From: Verrucomicrobiota bacterium
GTDB taxonomy: Bacteria; Verrucomicrobiota; Lentisphaeria; Victivallales; Victivallaceae
Length of the DNA: 5,367 nucleotides
Assembly: GCA_023459755.1 (NCBI GenBank)
Contig: JAEWSS010000206.1
Span: 1-5,367, forward strand
Direction: 5' to 3'
In this document: in pieces, positions 1-5,361 of the stretch
How the letters are laid out: each line of letters begins with the position of its first letter
Position numbering within the stretch: position 1 is the first letter of the stretch
Notes under the pieces: model-generated
Databases searched by the model: none
The model's input: the letters and a program-made list of their open reading frames with translations, nothing else
Told to the model about the DNA's origin: nothing
Translations under genes and position numbers: made by a program

Positions 1-231
1 CCGTGGGGCGCGGAATCTCCGCTGGTCTACCGGCGCAATCAGAACGACGGCAACTCGGTGCCGATTTACGCGGTGGCCGCCCGACACAACGGCGTCGGCA
101 ACATCGGATATCTCGACGGCCACATCAGCGACACCACCGACCGTGCCGGACTGTGGCACCAGTCCAAAATTGCGGCGGTAGCCGACAGCGCCGGGTATCC
201 GCTCGGTGAGGTTTTTGACAAAAACGACTGA
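1..231 (+). CDS. Prepilin-type H-X9-DG domain protein, C-terminal 76 residues (5' truncated by the window edge)
   Basis: The open frame enters at base 1 and ends at TGA 229-231, giving 76 visible residues. Residues 28-41 read RHNGVGNIGYLDGH. Here His29, nine residues, then Asp39-Gly40 match the H-X9-DG signature of the prepilin-type processing-associated C-terminal domain. Known members of this family start with a type IV prepilin cleavage site and an N-terminal hydrophobic helix and are usually well over 200 residues, so the N-terminal part should lie left of the window. They are thought to be pseudopilin-like exported or surface proteins, and their exact role is not established. Many paralogues per genome are typical of Lentisphaerota, Planctomycetota and Verrucomicrobiota. 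The following terminator (257-307) separates it from the secretin-like unit, although a link through a pilus-type machinery is plausible. The family call is fairly sure; its specific job is unknown. Confidence 0.82.
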   Translation, partial: PWGAESPLVYRRNQNDGNSVPIYAVAARHNGVGNIGYLDGHISDTTDRAGLWHQSKIAAVADSAGYPLGEVFDKND

Positions 232-256
232 TTGAAAAATTTTTTCCGATTCCAGT

Positions 257-307
257 CCGGAATCCGCAACCGCAATATACGGCAGCGCGATTCCGGTTTT
301 TTATTTT
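257..307 (+). terminator. Intrinsic terminator of the H-X9-DG gene
   Basis: Perfect 8-bp arms CCGGAATC (257-264) and GATTCCGG (289-296) are followed directly by TTTTTTATTTT (297-307). Three more inner base pairs (CGC with GCG) can form if one C is bulged. It lies 25 nt after the stop codon. A second GATTCC at 248-253 could pair instead with GGAATC at 259-264, a 6-bp stem with a 5-nt loop. That makes a competing fold just upstream of the terminator. Confidence 0.8.
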
Positions 308-346
308 AAACCATGTCCCGCATCGCGCCTCCGGCAACAACGCCAC

Positions 347-394
347 CCCGGCAAAGCAACGCCGGTATGCCGAAGTTCAGCCGGGTTGTTTTTT
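347..394 (+). terminator. Possible second terminator upstream of the secretin unit
   Basis: CCCGGC (347-352) can pair with GCCGGG (380-385), and the right arm runs into TTGTTTTTT (386-394). The 27-nt loop is long but contains a small inner hairpin (CGG-TATG-CCG). It resembles a backup terminator behind the stronger one at 257-307. The long loop and short stem keep confidence low. Confidence 0.35.
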
Positions 395-456
395 CAAGTC
401 GCCAACAAATTTTTATTTTCATCTTAATATCGTTATAACATTCATCCGTTATCGTA
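395..456 (+). promoter_or_regulatory. Probable promoter region of the secretin-pstS unit
   Basis: This is the AT-rich stretch between the upstream terminators and the leader of the next gene. TATAAC at 434-439 is a fair -10 candidate. The only element at 17-nt spacing is TTTTAT (411-416), a poor match to TTGACA. CGTTAT occurs twice in direct orientation (431-436 and 447-452, 16 nt apart), which may be chance or a regulator site. I see no PHO-box-like pair of CTGTCAT repeats. A promoter somewhere here is required by the terminators behind it, but its exact position is uncertain. Confidence 0.35.
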
Positions 457-523
457 TTGGGTACAAGCCGGAAAAACCGCGATATTTCCCATATCGCAGA
501 GAAACAAGCTCAACCCAAAGGAG
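457..523 (+). promoter_or_regulatory. Folded 5' leader ending at the Shine-Dalgarno sequence of the first secretin gene
   Basis: A nested structure is visible. The outer stem is TTGGGT (457-462) with ACCCAA (513-518). A second short stem is AGC (466-468) with GCT (508-510). The apical hairpin is perfect, GCGATAT (479-485) with ATATCGC (491-497) and a TTCCC loop. The outer stem reaches the first two bases of AAAGGAG (517-523), the ribosome binding site of the GTG start at 529. It does not match any riboswitch class I recognise, so a regulatory role is inferred from the fold and position only. Confidence 0.35.
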
Positions 524-528
524 CAAAT

Positions 529-1968
529 GTGAAAACGGATGGAAAAAGGCTTCTACTTTTCATGCTGACACTCGCCGGAGTATTTCCCGGGTCCGGAGCC
601 GAACCGCCGGTCGCGGCGATCGCAGCCGAGACCAATGTACAGAAAATACGTTTTGTGGAGGATGACGCACAGAACTACATGGTGTCAAAAATCTACGAAT
701 TGAAAAACCAGAAGGCGAACGACATTGTGCCGTTTGTTCTCGGCGCAGTAAAACGCTATGCGAAGAACGGGTCGGCCGACCGGATCAATTACGCCGCCGG
801 CAATCAACAGCTGGTGGCGGTAAGCTGTCCGGTGCCGCTTATGCCATATATCGACGATATGATCGCAAAACTTGACCGCCCCGGAACAAAAGGTCCGGAC
901 GGCAGCGGAATCGACGGAACCGGCATTGTCCGCAGCGTTTACACTCCGGTCTGGCGCTCCGGAGAGGCAATGATGAACGTCATGATAAAAGCCGGTATTC
1001 CGTCCAACGCCACCGAAGGGGCAAATCAGGATGCCACCGTCGCCTTCGATGCGGCAACCAACCTGATTTACTGGAAGGACTCCATCCGCAAGAACGACGA
1101 TATGAAGAAATATCTGGTCTGGCTGGACCGCCCGGTTCCGCAATGCGATATTACAATCAATGTATATGAAGTGCGGGAGTCCGATCTGCTTGATCTCGGC
1201 CTCGACTATCTGGCCTGGAAAAACGGTCCGGGGTTGAACCTGTTTGAGGCGGGAGCGACGTTTCTTGAAGACTCCGCCCTCGCGGAAGCGTTCGGACCGT
1301 ATGGATTTTTTATGTTTGCTCCGGCGTTCGACCTGTCATTTGTCCGGCTGCTCCGGCAAAACGGCCGCGCCCGGCTTGCCACCGCCGCAAACCTGACCGT
1401 ATCGACCGGCCACAACGCCGAACTTTCATTCACGCCGGGATATCAGAATCTGACTAAAAACGATAAGTTCGCCAGCGCGGTCGATGTTTCATCGAATGAC
1501 CGGCTGGAACTTCGCATCTCCTCGCCGGTCATCTCGCTTTCCGGAGACAGCGACAAGAAAACCGGTCAACTCGGCTTCACACAAGAGGACTATGACCGGC
1601 AGACCGCTGTCCTGAACTTTCAGTATTCCTTGAAAATGAGCTGCGTGGTCGAGCGCGACAACCGCGGCAATGAACTTTTTGAAAGCACCGACACCACCGG
1701 CTCCGTCACCGTCCAGACCGGAACCGAACGGCTGTTAAGCCGGTTTGTCCGGGAAATGGAAACCGAACAGACCGTCGGCATACCGTTTCTCTGCGAAGTG
1801 CCGGTGCTTAAATATATTTTCGGCACGACCACGCGGAACCGGGAAAACGTCTTCTATTTCGTCTCCGTACAGTCCAAACTCCGCCATCCGGACGCCGAAA
1901 TAGCCGCGATCACCGGTAAGCTGATTTCCGTTCCCGAACTCGTCAATCCCCAGGTGGAAAGTAATTGA
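529..1968 (+). CDS. Secretin-family (type II/III secretion system) exported protein, first paralogue
   Basis: This 479-residue protein starts at GTG 529, 5 nt after AAAGGAG (517-523). An upstream in-frame TTG at 457 would place 24 charged residues before the signal peptide and has no ribosome site. Residues 1-24 form a Sec signal peptide (KR, then a LLLFMLTLAGVF core, SGA before EPP). Residues 50-118 and 133-202 look like two N1-like secretin repeats, each ending in LDRP. The second contains DAATNLIYW, similar to the D-x-x-TN-LIV pattern of such domains. Residues 268-431 would be the secretin domain, starting at FVRLLRQNGRARLATAANL. It closes with the family C-terminal signature VGIPFLCEVPVLKYIFG (416-432) and a final beta strand. 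Known secretins form outer-membrane multimeric channels. At 479 residues this is much shorter than GspD or PilQ and closer to Tad-type RcpA/CpaC. It lies 2 nt before its paralogue. Whether it forms a pore by itself is uncertain, because the signature is degenerate (CEVPVLKYIFG where DIPxLGxLF is usual). Confidence 0.72.
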   Translation: MKTDGKRLLLFMLTLAGVFPGSGAEPPVAAIAAETNVQKIRFVEDDAQNYMVSKIYELKNQKANDIVPFVLGAVKRYAKNGSADRINYAAGNQQLVAVSCPVPLMPYIDDMIAKLDRPGTKGPDGSGIDGTGIVRSVYTPVWRSGEAMMNVMIKAGIPSNATEGANQDATVAFDAATNLIYWKDSIRKNDDMKKYLVWLDRPVPQCDITINVYEVRESDLLDLGLDYLAWKNGPGLNLFEAGATFLEDSALAEAFGPYGFFMFAPAFDLSFVRLLRQNGRARLATAANLTVSTGHNAELSFTPGYQNLTKNDKFASAVDVSSNDRLELRISSPVISLSGDSDKKTGQLGFTQEDYDRQTAVLNFQYSLKMSCVVERDNRGNELFESTDTTGSVTVQTGTERLLSRFVREMETEQTVGIPFLCEVPVLKYIFGTTTRNRENVFYFVSVQSKLRHPDAEIAAITGKLISVPELVNPQVESN

Positions 1969-1970
1969 CC

Positions 1971-3578
1971 ATGAAAAATAAAACTGCAATCATCGCCGCC
2001 CTCGCCTGTTCCGCCTGCGCCGCTTTTGCCAACCAACAGCCGACCGGCAACGACAATCCGGCCTACAGCCAGAGCAACGTTCAGGCGCAACTGCGGTTGA
2101 ACATCAGAGAAAACGCCGACGTCGTACACTTCATCCGCGATACCAACGACCCGAAAATAATCACCAAAACCTATGTGCTCCAACACGCCGACCCCTATTC
2201 GATCCGCCCTTATCTGCGCGAAATGGTGCAGGCGCAAAGGGTGGACTACAATAATCCAGCCGGCCGCGCCAACCCGGACTACTACAACGTGTACAGCAAA
2301 GACAACGCGGCAAAAACCCAGAAAATATTCGTTCCATGCGGCATCGAATGTGTGAAGTTCACCGATGGAACCGGAGTAATTATGGTGTCGGCGGAAGAAT
2401 ACCGGTTCAACAGCAGTACCAACGGAATGGGCATCGACGAACTGGTCGGACGGCTCGATCAACCGGGGATCATGAACTCGTCGGGCCAGCCGAAATATCT
2501 CTATTTTCCGGCAAACCGCAGCGCGAAAGAGCTGCAGGGCATGATCAAACTGGTCGGCGCAAACGTCTCCAATGATACGGTTGAACTTATCGGCGGCAAA
2601 GACAAGATTGAAGTTGATTCCGACTTGAATTGCCTTTTTTTCAACACCGCCCTTTATTCGCGCAAAAACATCGGGGAAATGCTGAAGCTGTATGACATCG
2701 CCCCGCCGGAGGTCACAGTCAGCTGCGTCGTCTATGAACTCGACGCGGAGAACGACGGTATGCTCGGCGTCGACTTTCAAAGCTGGAAAAATAACGACGG
2801 ACTCCGACTTCTGCAGACCGGCGCCGACATGTCGCATAACGCCAATTTGAACAACTTCACCGCCGCCGTCCGGCCGGAAGGAACGATCAATACCCACTAC
2901 TTCGATTTCCAACCAAAGTGGAATACCAAATTTCTGGATTTTCTCGTTTCAAAAGGCAAAGCAAAAGTGGTGTCCGTCGGCACAATGGCCATCAAAAACG
3001 GCGCCACCGGCACACTGAACCGCTCCACCGGAATCCTTTACGCAGCGCTTTCTCCGATCCCGGACAAACCGGAAAACGGAACCGGAAAACACGGCAATGC
3101 GATCGAAGTAAAACCGGTTAACGACAAGTTCAGATTCGCGTTGGAACTCACGCCGTCAATCACGGAAAAAGCCACAATACTTACCGTAAAAGTCACAACC
3201 AGAAGTCTGCTGGGCTACACATCAAACGGCGATGTCCGCACCGCGGAGTATGCGTCCGACCAGAAAATCATGCTCGGCAATGGAAAAAACCGGTTCTACC
3301 TCGGCGGAGTGGAAAAAAAACAGACCGTCAGCGACGTCGGCGGCGTTCCGTTTCTGAAAGACCTCCCGGTACTCGGCTGGTTGTTCGCCACGGAACGCGA
3401 ATCAACAAAAAAATCCAGAATCGTGGTCGTTGCCGACTGCGAAGTGATCCGGCCGAATACCACGATTTCAACCGAGGCTCTCGAAAAGATCGAATTAATA
3501 CAACGCGCCAATGACAACACGGACGGAGAGTCCAACTCATACGGCTACCGGCAAATCGGTCTGGACAAGGAAATCTGA
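1971..3578 (+). CDS. Secretin-family (type II/III secretion system) exported protein, second paralogue
   Basis: This 535-residue protein starts at ATG 1971, 2 nt after the previous stop. An alternative TTG at 1965 would overlap that stop and sits at better spacing (7 nt) from AGGTGG (1952-1957). Either start gives the same signal peptide, about residues 1-20, cleaved at AFA before NQQ. Residues 66-166 (KTYVLQHADPYSIRPYL ... LDQPG) and 175-247 look like secretin N-terminal repeats. The segment 254-285 (VYELDAE, LGVDF, SWKN, GL, TGAD) aligns by eye with 213-244 of the first paralogue, indicating an old tandem duplication. The secretin domain begins near 320 (FLDFLVSKGKAKVVSV). It ends in a clear signature GGVPFLKDLPVLGWLFA (457-473), then RIVVVADCEVIRP, where known secretins have LLVFITPxIL. 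A roughly 40-residue polar tail follows. This copy keeps the canonical residues better than its neighbour, so the two may form a mixed complex or act separately. The role is inferred as an outer-membrane channel or channel-associated protein. Confidence 0.78.
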   Translation: MKNKTAIIAALACSACAAFANQQPTGNDNPAYSQSNVQAQLRLNIRENADVVHFIRDTNDPKIITKTYVLQHADPYSIRPYLREMVQAQRVDYNNPAGRANPDYYNVYSKDNAAKTQKIFVPCGIECVKFTDGTGVIMVSAEEYRFNSSTNGMGIDELVGRLDQPGIMNSSGQPKYLYFPANRSAKELQGMIKLVGANVSNDTVELIGGKDKIEVDSDLNCLFFNTALYSRKNIGEMLKLYDIAPPEVTVSCVVYELDAENDGMLGVDFQSWKNNDGLRLLQTGADMSHNANLNNFTAAVRPEGTINTHYFDFQPKWNTKFLDFLVSKGKAKVVSVGTMAIKNGATGTLNRSTGILYAALSPIPDKPENGTGKHGNAIEVKPVNDKFRFALELTPSITEKATILTVKVTTRSLLGYTSNGDVRTAEYASDQKIMLGNGKNRFYLGGVEKKQTVSDVGGVPFLKDLPVLGWLFATERESTKKSRIVVVADCEVIRPNTTISTEALEKIELIQRANDNTDGESNSYGYRQIGLDKEI

Positions 3579-3596
3579 AACAACCAAAAACCAATG

Positions 3597-3613
3597 CCGG
3601 ATCTTCAATCCGG
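3597..3613 (+). other. Hairpin in the secretin-pstS gap, without a U-tract
   Basis: The perfect 6-bp stem CCGGAT (3597-3602) with ATCCGG (3608-3613) has the 5-nt loop CTTCA. An overlapping alternative pairs GCCGG (3596-3600) with CCGGC (3618-3622). No run of T follows, so it is not a standard intrinsic terminator. In an otherwise tightly packed unit, the 74-nt gap suggests mRNA processing, 3'-end protection of the secretin message, or partial attenuation before pstS. Confidence 0.45.
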
Positions 3614-3652
3614 AGAACCGGCGAAAAAATCAAACTTGAAAAAGGAAAAAAC

Positions 3653-4654
3653 ATGAAAAAGCTCTTAACCGCGGCCATCGCCGCACTTACGGCCGCCGGA
3701 GCGGTCGCCGGAGAAAAAATAACCATCAACGGCGCCGGAGCAAGTTTTCCGGCACCGGTCTACGCAAACTGGACGTACAGTTACTCCAACGCCACCCCGA
3801 ACATTGATGTAAATTATCAAAGCATGGGCTCCGGCGCCGGCATCAGCCACATCAAAGAGGGAACCGTCGATTTCGCCGGCAGCGACAATCCGCTGACGCT
3901 GGAGGAACAGAACGCCGCCGGACTGATTCAGTTTCCGATGCTGACCGGCGGCGTGGTCGTCATCGTCAATGTGCCGGGCGTTCCCTCCGGCAAACTGGCG
4001 CTCGACCGAAATACGCTGGCCGACATCTTCCTCGGCAAAATCGTCAAATGGAACGATGACCGGCTGAAAAAACTCAACCCCGAACTGAACCTGCCGGCTC
4101 TCGACATCACCGTGGTGCGGCGCGCCGACGCCAGCGGAACCAGCTTCATCTTCACCAATTATCTGTCAAAAATATCGCAGGAGTGGCAGGACAAAGTAGG
4201 CTGCGGCTCCGCGGTGCAGTGGCCGGTCGGCATCGGCGGCCAGAAGAATCCCGGAGTATGCAACAACGTGGCGAAAATCCGCGGCGCGATCGGCTATACC
4301 GAATACACCTACGCCGTTGAAGCCGGAATCGCCATGGCAAAACTGGAAAACCGCGAAGGCGTCTTTGTAACGCCGAACGTAGAGACATTCACCGCAAGCG
4401 CCGCCGCAGCCGACTGGGAAAACGCTCCGGGTTTTTATATGATCCTGACCGACCAGCCCGGCAAGCACTCCTGGCCGATAACCGGCGTCACCTATATTCT
4501 TTTCCGCAAAGACTGCCCGGCGGAAAAGAAGGCCGCGCTGCGTTCCTACTTCAACTGGTGTTTTACGACCGGAGCGGCCGCGGCAAACAAACTCAATTAT
4601 GTGCCGATTCCGAAAACGGTCGTCGCCATTATTCAGAAGGATGTTTTGAAATGA
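3653..4654 (+). CDS. pstS: Periplasmic phosphate-binding protein PstS
   Basis: This 333-residue protein starts at ATG 3653, 6 nt after AAAGGA (3641-3646). Residues 1-19 are a signal peptide (MKK, then an Ala-rich core, AVA before GEK). The fold is a type 2 periplasmic binding protein, and length fits E. coli PstS (346). Motifs expected to bind phosphate are in order: GAGASFP (27-33), MGSGAG (58-63), FAGSDNPL (74-81, with Asp78) and RRADASGTSF (156-165). QWPVGIGG (189-196) and GAIGYTEYTYA (211-221) are also typical of PstS. The family captures periplasmic phosphate for the PstCAB ABC transporter. No transporter genes or phoU lie in the window; an upstream secretin gene and a downstream small gene take their place. 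Four cysteines (184, 203, 289, 303) are in the exported part, and 184/203 flank the WPVG-GG segment where a disulfide could form. A sensory or structural role in the envelope instead of transport cannot be excluded. Confidence 0.93.
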   Translation: MKKLLTAAIAALTAAGAVAGEKITINGAGASFPAPVYANWTYSYSNATPNIDVNYQSMGSGAGISHIKEGTVDFAGSDNPLTLEEQNAAGLIQFPMLTGGVVVIVNVPGVPSGKLALDRNTLADIFLGKIVKWNDDRLKKLNPELNLPALDITVVRRADASGTSFIFTNYLSKISQEWQDKVGCGSAVQWPVGIGGQKNPGVCNNVAKIRGAIGYTEYTYAVEAGIAMAKLENREGVFVTPNVETFTASAAAADWENAPGFYMILTDQPGKHSWPITGVTYILFRKDCPAEKKAALRSYFNWCFTTGAAAANKLNYVPIPKTVVAIIQKDVLK

Positions 4655-4998
4655 GCAATTATCTGGAGGGAAAGAATGTCCGGGTGCGGTGCAAAAAAGT
4701 CTATTCAGAGGCGCATACCCACGTCATAATCGGCAAAGTGGAGGCGGAAAATTCCCGCTATCTTGCAATCAAGGGGCGTTCGTTTCACTTCAGGTTGATC
4801 GTCGATGGTTCCAGAAACCAGGTAAATGCCGGACAGAACATGGTGCGGATCATACCGTGGGAAAACATTGAAATTGTACACTGGCTCGGAGAAAAGGTGG
4901 ACTGGAACGCCGACTTCGACTTCGACCAGAACTGCAATCTGGTATTAAAAGACAAAAACCATACCGTCATCGCTGAAAAATACGACGGCACGGTATAA
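4651..4998 (+). CDS. Unrecognised small beta-rich protein translationally coupled to pstS
   Basis: This 115-residue protein has its ATG (4651) overlapping the pstS stop as ATGA. AGAAGGA (4635-4641) lies 9 nt upstream inside pstS, so coupled translation is likely. The frame stays open upstream to 4558, but that extension merely overlaps pstS. There is no signal peptide or membrane segment, so it is probably cytoplasmic. Residues 8-77 alternate hydrophobic and polar residues as in short beta strands. Notable pieces are VRVRCKKVY (10-18), IIGKVEAENSRYLAIKGRSF (26-45) and RIIPWENIEIVHWLG (67-80). This layout is reminiscent of a small SH3/LSm-like barrel, but I cannot assign a family. The C-terminal part (84-115) is acidic (DWNADFDFDQN) and ends in a short beta-like segment. 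Lysine- and arginine-rich patches in the first half could contact nucleic acid. Function is unknown; the operon position suggests a role linked to PstS or the secretin-like proteins. Confidence 0.8.
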   Translation: MSNYLEGKNVRVRCKKVYSEAHTHVIIGKVEAENSRYLAIKGRSFHFRLIVDGSRNQVNAGQNMVRIIPWENIEIVHWLGEKVDWNADFDFDQNCNLVLKDKNHTVIAEKYDGTV

Positions 4999-5011
4999 AA
5001 AAACAGAGCTT

Positions 5012-5036
5012 CCGGCCGGACAATCCGTCCGGCCGG
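5012..5036 (+). terminator. Strong GC-rich hairpin after the four-gene unit
   Basis: Perfect 10-bp arms CCGGCCGGAC (5012-5021) and GTCCGGCCGG (5027-5036) enclose the 5-nt loop AATCC, 13 nt after the stop codon. The downstream sequence GTGCGGGTTTCC has only three consecutive T. Termination here alone may therefore be partial, and the stem could mainly protect the 3' end. Confidence 0.6.
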
Positions 5037-5049
5037 GTGCGGGTTTCCG

Positions 5050-5082
5050 ACTCCGGGGCGGTCACTGCCGTCCCGGAGTTTT
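5050..5082 (+). terminator. Second, tandem terminator hairpin
   Basis: ACTCCGGGGCGGT (5050-5062) pairs with GCCGTCCCGGAGT (5067-5079) over 13 positions. Two of these are G-U wobbles, and the loop is CACT. Transcription then meets TTTT (5079-5082). With the hairpin at 5012-5036 it gives a double stop at the end of the pstS unit. Confidence 0.65.
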
Positions 5083-5130
5083 CACATCGTCACAAATGGA
5101 AGCACCAGACGGAGAGCGCCTATGCGCCAC

Positions 5131-5171
5131 AGTGTTTAGACGAAAACCGACAGCTCCGCGGCAAAAAAAAA
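5131..5171 (+). repeat. Direct repeat, copy 1
   Basis: This 41-nt unit matches copy 2 at 39 positions, and bases 5139-5171 are identical to 5208-5240 (33 nt). The core begins GACGAAAACCGACAGCTCC, continues with a CCGCGG palindrome and ends in a run of 9 A. The two mismatches are in the leading AGTG(T/C)TT(A/T). Confidence 0.9.
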
Positions 5172-5189
5172 CACGATCGAAAGATCGCG
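5163..5189 (-). terminator. Minus-strand intrinsic terminator between the repeats
   Basis: Read on the minus strand, CGCGATC, loop TTTC, GATCGTG form a 7-bp stem with one G-U pair. It is followed at once by nine T, the complement of the A-run of repeat copy 1. On the + strand the same position would be an A-C mismatch, so the fold favours the minus strand. No minus-strand gene is visible to its right within the window. It may end a short antisense or small RNA, or a transcript from beyond the window. Confidence 0.5.
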
Positions 5190-5199
5190 GATGAATTAA

Positions 5200-5240
5200 A
5201 GTGCTTTGACGAAAACCGACAGCTCCGCGGCAAAAAAAAA
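5200..5240 (+). repeat. Direct repeat, copy 2
   Basis: This is the second copy of the same unit, starting 69 nt after copy 1; its A-run extends to 10 (5232-5241). The 69-nt period equals 23 codons. One + frame therefore reads DENRQLRGKKK in both copies, but that frame has no credible start. Two copies with a unique 28-nt spacer do not make a CRISPR array. A dispersed intergenic repeat family is the likelier explanation. Confidence 0.9.
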
Positions 5241-5321
5241 AGGTTCTTCGACGATATTTGACAGGCTTGAGCGTATAACGGAAAAAATTCAGCGATGAAA
5301 TGGAAAAAGACCGACATTGCA

Positions 5322-5356
5322 CCTATTGTTTGTTAACCACAACGAACAGTAGGAGG
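5322..5356 (+). promoter_or_regulatory. Hairpin overlapping the Shine-Dalgarno sequence of the next gene
   Basis: CCTATTGTTTGTT (5322-5334) pairs with AACGAACAGTAGG (5341-5353) over 13 positions. Two of these are G-U wobbles, and the loop is AACCAC. The 3' arm includes the first three bases of AGGAGG (5351-5356), the ribosome binding site 5 nt before ATG 5362. Such overlap is typical of translational control by occlusion; the controlling signal is unknown. Confidence 0.5.
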
Positions 5357-5361
5357 ACGCA

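Larger units (their letters stand above)
5083..5361. other. Non-coding intergenic stretch with repeats and RNA-like structure
   Basis: No convincing gene lies here. It holds two direct repeat copies with poly-A tails, a minus-strand terminator between them, a TTGACA (5258-5263) without a well-spaced -10, and an SD-adjacent hairpin. It is AT-richer and less gene-like than the preceding coding sequence. It forms the 5' region of the gene starting at 5362. Confidence 0.6.

Noticed and set aside
457..528. Upstream TTG start that would extend the first secretin by 24 residues
   Set aside because: It has no ribosome site, would put charged residues ahead of a clear signal peptide, and lies in a folded leader. 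GTG 529 has AAAGGAG 5 nt upstream.
1854..2912. 352-residue open frame on the minus strand across both secretin genes
   Set aside because: It is antisense to two well-supported proteins with signal peptides and family motifs. Its length follows from the codon bias of the + strand, and its sequence shows no recognisable domain.
4558..4650. Longer form of the small protein with 31 extra residues
   Set aside because: The extension lies wholly inside pstS in another frame and lacks a ribosome site. ATG 4651 has AGAAGGA at good spacing and a typical ATGA overlap.
5096..5194. 32-residue frame starting at ATG 5096
   Set aside because: It has no Shine-Dalgarno sequence and no recognisable content, and it runs through a repeat A-run.
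5131..5240. CRISPR-like repeat pair
   Set aside because: Only two copies, a homopolymer tail in the repeat, and no cas genes or leader. The A-run and flanking terminator fit an intergenic repeat better.
5037..5261. 74-codon + frame covering both direct repeats
   Set aside because: Its start lies just after one terminator stem and ahead of the second. There is no ribosome site, the composition is Lys/Arg-rich from A-runs, and its repeats are explained by the DNA repeat.
5258..5279. Perfect TTGACA with TATAAC nearby as a promoter for the last gene
   Set aside because: The gap between them is only 10 nt, too short for a sigma-70 promoter, and no good -10 lies at 16-18 nt.
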